Source of the DNA: Brevibacterium jeotgali
Lineage (GTDB): Bacteria > Actinomycetota > Actinomycetes > Actinomycetales > Brevibacteriaceae
DNA: 64,000 nt
Assembly (NCBI RefSeq): GCF_900169175.1
Contig: NZ_FXZM01000002.1
Location: 303,925-367,924 of the forward strand
Reading direction: 5' to 3'
Part shown: one piece after another, positions 59,863 to 64,000 of the stretch
Layout: every line of letters begins with the position of its first letter
Position numbering within the stretch: position 1 is the first letter of the stretch
Translations under genes and position numbers: made by a program
Notes under the pieces: generated by a model
What the model saw: only the letters and a program-made list of their open reading frames with translations
What the model was told of the DNA's origin: nothing
Database searches by the model: none

Positions 59863-61389
59863 GTGCAGTCCGTCCTCATCACCGGCGTGATCATCGCGGT
59901 CCTCGCGATCGTGGCGCTCATCGCGCTCATCACATTCATCCGCGCCTACCGGGTCGCGGCACCCAACGAAGCCCTCGTCATCACGGGACGCGCCCCCGCG
60001 AAGAAGGGGGACGTCGATCTCAAGGACGGCGCGCGGATCGTCGTGGGCGGACGCGCGATCGTCCGCCCCCTCTTCGACCGCGCGCACGTCCTGTCGCTCA
60101 GCTCCCGCCAGATCCAGGTGGAGGTCGAGGGCTACTCCCTCAACGGCATCTTCCTCCGGCTCAAGGGCGTCGCCCAGATCAAGGTCGGCGAGCAGATGAG
60201 CGATATCCGCAAAGCCGCTCAGCGCTTCCTCGACCAGCAGGACAGCATCGAGTCGTACTGCCAGGAGATCCTCTCCGGCACGCTGCGCGCGGTCGTCGGC
60301 ACGCTCTCCGTCGAACAGGTGCTGCGGGATCGTGCGAGCTTCGCCTCCCAGGTGCAGGACGACGCCGCCGGCTCGATGAACAATCAGGGCCTCGTCATCG
60401 ACACGTTCCAGATCATCTCTGTCGAGGATGACAGCGACTATCTGCGCGACCTCGGCCGTCCCGAGGCCGCACTCGTCGCGAAGAAGGCGCGCATCGCGGA
60501 GTCCGAGTCCCTGCGCGAATCGACCGAGTCGGAGAACCGCGACCGGCAGGATATCGCCGAGTCGCAGAAGGCCGTCGACCTGCGCAATGCGGAGATCCAG
60601 CGCGAGACCGCAGTCCAGCGTGCTGCGGCATCGGCCGCCGAGGAACTGGCGAGCCGTGAGCAGGAGCAGCGCATCCTGGACGAGCAGCAGAAGATCGCGG
60701 AGCAGAAGAACGACCTCCGCGAGCGCGAGCTGATCGGCGAGGTCCGCAAGCCGGCCGACGCGCAGAGGTACGAGACCGAGCGCCGTGCGGACGCAGAGCG
60801 CTACAAGCGCGAACAGGGCGCACAGGCTGAGCTGGCGGAATCGGAGAACAAGGCGCGTGCCTTCGAGATCGATGCGCGCGCACAGGCGCTGTCGATCGCC
60901 GAACGCGGGCGCGCCGAGGCCGAGGCCGTCAAGCTGCAGGGTGCGGCGGAAGCCAGCGCGATCTCCGAGAAGGGCAAGGCAGAAGCGGAGGCGGTCCTCG
61001 CATCGGCAGAGGCGTACAAGCAGTTCAATGAAGCAGCCGTGCTCTCTCAGATCCTGGAGGCGCTGCCGAAGATCGCGCACGAGCTCGCGGCACCGTACAG
61101 CAACATCGAATCCCTCTCCGTCGTCTCCTCCGACGGCGAGGCGAAGCTCAGCAAGAACGTCTCCGTCGGCATGCGGGAGACGATCGAGATGCTCAAGTCG
61201 ACGACGGGTCTGGACCTGGGCGAGTTCCTCCAGGGCGCCATGGAGGCGCGCAGTGACGGGTCCGCGCACGATCGCCCGACACCCACAGCGACACCCACAG
61301 CGACCGCCACGGCAGCACCCACGCCACCGTCCACCTCGGCTCAGTCAGCCGAACCGTCGGCGGACTCAGCCGATCCTGCGGCGGACTGA
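59863..61389 (+). CDS. Flotillin-like SPFH protein
   Basis: 508 residues from a GTG with GAAGGGG six bases upstream. One N-terminal membrane helix (residues about 3-28) is followed by the flotillin SPFH domain (RAYRVAAPNEALVITGR...SRQIQVEVEGYSLNGIFLRLKGVAQIKV). A long Ala/Glu/Arg coiled coil with the EA-rich repeats of flotillins follows (AEAEAVKLQGAAEASAISEKGKAEAEAV), then the conserved EALPKIAHELAAPYSNIESLSVVS. The last 50 residues are a Thr/Pro/Ala/Ser-rich tail. Flotillins organise membrane microdomains. This is the second SPFH protein of the window. Confidence 0.94.
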   Translation: MQSVLITGVIIAVLAIVALIALITFIRAYRVAAPNEALVITGRAPAKKGDVDLKDGARIVVGGRAIVRPLFDRAHVLSLSSRQIQVEVEGYSLNGIFLRLKGVAQIKVGEQMSDIRKAAQRFLDQQDSIESYCQEILSGTLRAVVGTLSVEQVLRDRASFASQVQDDAAGSMNNQGLVIDTFQIISVEDDSDYLRDLGRPEAALVAKKARIAESESLRESTESENRDRQDIAESQKAVDLRNAEIQRETAVQRAAASAAEELASREQEQRILDEQQKIAEQKNDLRERELIGEVRKPADAQRYETERRADAERYKREQGAQAELAESENKARAFEIDARAQALSIAERGRAEAEAVKLQGAAEASAISEKGKAEAEAVLASAEAYKQFNEAAVLSQILEALPKIAHELAAPYSNIESLSVVSSDGEAKLSKNVSVGMRETIEMLKSTTGLDLGEFLQGAMEARSDGSAHDRPTPTATPTATATAAPTPPSTSAQSAEPSADSADPAAD

Positions 61390-61425
61390 TGTGTCGGAGG
61401 CCTGGGGCGGACTGACCTGTCCGAC

Positions 61426-61465
61426 GACTGATCCTTCGGAGGACTGATCCTCCGAAGGATCGGTC
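61426..61465. terminator. Bidirectional terminator between flotillin and yggS
   Basis: GATCCTTCGGAGGA (61430-61443) pairs with TCCTCCGAAGGATC (61448-61461) around a 4-base loop. The stem extends outward by four more pairs, one of them G-U. It sits between two convergent genes. Confidence 0.85.
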
Positions 61466-61475
61466 GGGACCGGCC

Positions 61476-62249
61476 TCAGGCCAGTCCCGGCCAGTAGTCC
61501 GCATCCGGGGTCGTGCGGGCTCCGAAGATCGCCTGCCCGACACGCACGACGTCGGCCCCCTCCTCGACTGCCGCCTCGTAGTCCCCTGACATGCCCATCG
61601 ACAGCTCTCCCGGTCCGATGAGTGCCGGATCGGCTTCGCGTGCCCGATCGCGCACGGTCCGCAGGATACGGAAGCACTCCCGCACCCGGGCCGTGTCCGT
61701 CGTGAAGACCGCCAGCGTCATCAGACCGCGCACGCGCAGGGCACTGAACTGCGGCAGCGTCTCGAGCATCCCCTGCACCGCCTCCGGGTCGAGGCCGTAC
61801 TTCTGCTCCTCCGCAGACGTGTTGACCTGGACGTACACGTCGATCCCACGACCTGCCGCCTGCAGTCTGCGATCCAGGGCCTCCGCGACGCGCAGCGAGT
61901 CGAGAGCATGGAACTCCGCGGCGAATGCAGCGACATCCCGTGCCTTGTTCCGCTGGAGGTGTCCGATGACCGCCCAGTCGACGTCGAGGTCGGACATCTC
62001 CCCGTGCTTCCGCACCGCCTCCTGGACCGTGTTCTCCCCCAGCTGTGTGCAGCCTGCCGCGACGGCCAGTCGAATGCGCTCCTGCGGCACCGTCTTGCTC
62101 ACGGGCAGCAGCCTCACAGCACGGCCGTCACGTCCGCTGCGTGCCGCCGCCCCGTCGATGCGGGCCCGCACGTCCGCCAGGTTGGCCACGAAATCGTCAA
62201 CGGTCTCCGCACGCGGGTGGGCGGAGCCCTGATCGCCTCTCTCCGTCAC
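61476..62249 (-). CDS. YggS-family PLP homeostasis protein
   Basis: 257 residues from a GTG that overlaps the stop of the upstream aldolase-like gene (GTGA). It is an alanine-racemase-fold PLP carrier: LLPVSKTVPQERIRLAVAAG with the PLP Lys, CTQLGENTVQEA, VDWAVIGHLQRNKA, YVQVNTSAEEQKYG, and LSMGMSGDYEAAVEEGADVVRVGQAIFG. YggS proteins buffer free PLP and affect amino-acid balance. Usually yggS sits in the division cluster of actinobacteria near sepF; here it is in a tetR/DHDPS-like operon, so this may be a second copy. Confidence 0.92.
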   Translation of the reverse strand: MTERGDQGSAHPRAETVDDFVANLADVRARIDGAAARSGRDGRAVRLLPVSKTVPQERIRLAVAAGCTQLGENTVQEAVRKHGEMSDLDVDWAVIGHLQRNKARDVAAFAAEFHALDSLRVAEALDRRLQAAGRGIDVYVQVNTSAEEQKYGLDPEAVQGMLETLPQFSALRVRGLMTLAVFTTDTARVRECFRILRTVRDRAREADPALIGPGELSMGMSGDYEAAVEEGADVVRVGQAIFGARTTPDADYWPGLA

Positions 62250-63256
62250 GGTGCACGTCCCACCGTGCCGAGAGCGGTCGCCACCTCAGCGTGCTGCGCG
62301 TCGGTCAGTCCGCGCACGGGGCGCGGCAGGCTCGGGCGTTCCGCGAGGCGCAGGTGCTCAGCGATCGATGCAGCCACCCGCAGGCTGCCGTGGGCGGCGA
62401 AGAGATCCCACACGGGCCGGAGCAGATCGCTCCTGCGCCGAGCCTCCGGAGCGTCTCCCGCCTGTGCCGCACGTGCGATCGCGGCCGTCTCATGGGGCAG
62501 CGTGCCGGCGAGGACGGAATACCACGCATCGCAGCCCGCCAGCAGTCCTGCGGCGCCGAACGCATCGCCGGAGACACCCAGCCCCACTGTCTCGGGCAGG
62601 ATGTCGGCCAGCTGTGCGACGCGGTCCCGCGCCTCGGTGGGATCCTCCGGCACACCCGGGATCTTGAACGAGGCGACATGGGGCAGGGAGGCGATCGCCG
62701 CATAGAGCGCGTCCGTGAACGCCACGTGCGTCGTCCCGGGGTTGTCGTAGACGACCAGCGGGACGGACAGCTCAGCTGTGACGTCCTCGTAGAGTCCGTA
62801 CACATCGTCGGGTGTGAGCGCCTGGTAGGTCATCGGTGCCAGGAGCACCCCGGCCGCACCGGCGGACTGCGCGTCGTCTGCCAGCTCGAGCACGTGCTCG
62901 GTGCGCAGCGCACCGATGCCCACGATCACCGGGACGTCCCCTGCGTGCTCGATCGTCAGCCGGGCGACCCGTGCGCGCTCCTCGCGTGTCAGGTAGGCAT
63001 ATGACCCCGTCGACCCGAGCGCGCCGATCGAATCGACGCCCGCACTCGCAAGCCGCCCGATGATCCGGACGACAGCCGCCTCATCGATCCGACCGTCGTG
63101 GATCGGTGTGAGGGGGAACGCGCTCAGTCCCGACACCACGTCGGCAGGCCCCGCCGGGCGAGCGGCAGCCCCAGGCCCCGCAGTGCGAGCGGCAGCCCGC
63201 CCGTCCTGTGGACGGCCCGCGGACTCGGCCGGTGGAGTGGAGGGGTCCGAGGTCAT
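62246..63256 (-). CDS. Dihydrodipicolinate synthase/N-acetylneuraminate lyase family aldolase
   Basis: 336 residues; TAGGAG lies upstream of the ATG. An Ala/Pro/Arg-rich leader of about 38 residues precedes the barrel (GLSAFPLTPIHDGRIDEAAVVRIIGRLASAGVDSIGALGSTGSYAYL). The Tyr is in VPLVVYDNPGTTH and the Schiff-base Lys in VASFKIPGVPED. The GSTGSYAYL stretch replaces the TTGE signature of true DapA, and a DapA gene is present elsewhere in the window. It is therefore a class I aldolase or lyase of other specificity. It is 27 bp after tetR and overlaps yggS. Confidence 0.85.
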   Translation of the reverse strand: MTSDPSTPPAESAGRPQDGRAAARTAGPGAAARPAGPADVVSGLSAFPLTPIHDGRIDEAAVVRIIGRLASAGVDSIGALGSTGSYAYLTREERARVARLTIEHAGDVPVIVGIGALRTEHVLELADDAQSAGAAGVLLAPMTYQALTPDDVYGLYEDVTAELSVPLVVYDNPGTTHVAFTDALYAAIASLPHVASFKIPGVPEDPTEARDRVAQLADILPETVGLGVSGDAFGAAGLLAGCDAWYSVLAGTLPHETAAIARAAQAGDAPEARRRSDLLRPVWDLFAAHGSLRVAASIAEHLRLAERPSLPRPVRGLTDAQHAEVATALGTVGRAP

Positions 63257-63283
63257 GTCGTTCTCCTATCGGTGCGACGGCCG

Positions 63284-63820
63284 TCAGCCGCTCAGCAGGA
63301 CACGGAAGGCGCGGGCCGCCGCCTGCGCATCCACGGGACGCGGATCGACGGAGAGGGCATGGAACAGGAATCCGTCGAAGCAGGAGGAGACGGCGCGGGC
63401 CCGCTCCTCGACGTCGTCGTCCACGCCGGCACGCGCCATGACCTTCTCGAGGGTGCGCAGCAGCCGGGTATGGAACGGCTCCGTCGCCTGCGGATACGCG
63501 AGCATCATCGTGAAGCGCACCCGGGTCAGGGTCTCGCCCTCGGGCGAGAGCATCTGCTCCAGGCCGTGGGCCAGCAGTGCGGCGAGCTCATCTGGCGACG
63601 AAGCGCGCGACCCGTGCGCCTCTGCGAACGATGCGACATCGCGCGCCTCGAGGCGTCGCAGGATCGCGCGGATGAGGTCGTCCCGCCGCGGGAAGAGGTT
63701 TCCCGTGCTGCCCTCCGCGAGTCCCGCACGCTTGTCGACCTCGCGATGCGTCAGGCCCTTGAGCCCACTCTCCGCAACGACCAGCAGGATGCATTCGACG
63801 ATCTGCTCACGACGGCCCAT
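63284..63820 (-). CDS. TetR-family transcriptional regulator
   Basis: 178 residues. The N-terminal helix-turn-helix is REQIVECILLVVAESGLKGLTHREVDKRAGLAEGSTGNLFPRRDDLIRAIL. The rest is an all-helical ligand and dimerisation domain. It leads a three-gene unit with the aldolase-like gene and yggS, and probably represses it. An IS3-type element ends about 54 bp upstream of its start, so its promoter region may be truncated or altered. Confidence 0.9.
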   Translation of the reverse strand: MGRREQIVECILLVVAESGLKGLTHREVDKRAGLAEGSTGNLFPRRDDLIRAILRRLEARDVASFAEAHGSRASSPDELAALLAHGLEQMLSPEGETLTRVRFTMMLAYPQATEPFHTRLLRTLEKVMARAGVDDDVEERARAVSSCFDGFLFHALSVDPRPVDAQAAARAFRVLLSG

Positions 63821-63873
63821 GCGTGCGATGCTACGTCGATCTCGCGCACCAGCGAAAGGATATTCACACTCGG

Positions 63874-64000
63874 TGTCAAGCCCCGAGTTTTGTAGAGGGA
63901 TTTCTATCTGGAAATTGATGCCAACGCCCGAGCAGGCAGCTGCGCGTGGACTACTTCGAACTCGACAGGAGGCACGTGCCCGATCTCGCCATGAAGACGG
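63874..64000 (-). mobile_element. One end of an IS3-family insertion sequence
   Basis: The element runs out of the window. The likely terminal inverted repeat begins TGTCAAGCCCCGAGTTTTG at 63874, and the 3' end of the transposase gene lies inside it. The boundary is inferred from the resemblance of this sequence to other IS3-type ends; the target duplication cannot be checked because the other end is not present. Confidence 0.7.
63904..64000 (-). CDS. IS3-family transposase (OrfB), C-terminal fragment
   Basis: Only 31 codons plus stop are in the window, on the minus strand. They read RLHGEIGHVPPVEFE and then a short Ala/Leu-rich end. The R-L-H-G-E-I-G-H-V-P-P-x-E-F/Y-E stretch is the standard C-terminal signature of IS3-group DDE transposases. 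Whether the full gene is intact cannot be told. Confidence 0.85.
   Translation of the reverse strand, partial: RLHGEIGHVPPVEFEVVHAQLPARALASISR

Overview
The window is high-GC DNA with very dense, mostly intact genes and many stop-start overlaps (ATGA or GTGA). The gene families (13E12/DUF222 HNH nuclease, PdxS next to a MocR regulator, DUF1537 kinase, FluC/CrcB pair, ectoine hydroxylase, actinobacterial FMO and GAF-wHTH regulator) point to a chromosomal segment of an actinobacterium, most likely in the Micrococcales (Brevibacterium-like). The genus is an inference. One tRNA gene (Ala, CGC) is present. I see no rRNA, CRISPR array or phage genes. The only mobile element is the end of an IS3-type insertion sequence at the right edge.

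Layout from left to right. 0-5 kb: a truncated cation diffusion facilitator, a MocR/PdxR regulator divergent from pdxS, a PrmC-like methyltransferase, a DUF421 membrane protein and tRNA-Ala. 5-10.1 kb: a coupled CoA-transferase and AidB-like acyl-CoA dehydrogenase with a divergent LysR regulator, then a FrnE-type DsbA oxidoreductase coupled to a 69-residue peptide with a Cys-containing tail. 10.4-15.1 kb: a GntP permease, DUF1537 kinase, PdxA2-type dehydrogenase and DeoR regulator, read as a D-threonate-type four-carbon acid sugar operon. 15.1-17 kb: an orphan ectD and a PepSY lipoprotein. 17-24 kb: a sulfonate-type ABC importer fused by overlaps to a divergent acetyl-CoA-synthetase-like enzyme, then metY and a CoA-binding protein. 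24-26.9 kb: an SPFH protein, Tpx and a siderophore-interacting protein.

26.9-45.8 kb is dominated by catabolism. It holds an APH-fold kinase overlapping a class-III aminotransferase-fold enzyme (probable phospho-lyase pair), then IclR divergent from MmgE/PrpD, CoA-transferase, acyl-CoA dehydrogenase and a complete TRAP transporter (DctPQM). Next come LysR divergent from a pipecolate/sarcosine-oxidase-like flavoenzyme and an ALDH7-type aldehyde dehydrogenase, then RecQ, and LysR with DapA. The kinase/lyase pair and the ALDH7 pair could meet at 2-aminoadipate 6-semialdehyde, suggesting lysine, hydroxylysine or pipecolate breakdown.

45.8-64 kb holds an HNH nuclease, an acyltransferase-3 membrane protein, a NarL-type response regulator divergent from a DMT-like transporter and its likely histidine kinase partner, an ABC-ATPase of the PF09818 class, twin FluC fluoride channels, an FMO with an N-terminal SnoaL-like domain and divergent GAF regulator, a flotillin, and a tetR/DHDPS-like/yggS operon with an IS3-type element just upstream. 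A recurring oddity is short tandem duplications (9-18 bp units) in intergenic spacers, several of them including the stop codon of the preceding gene.
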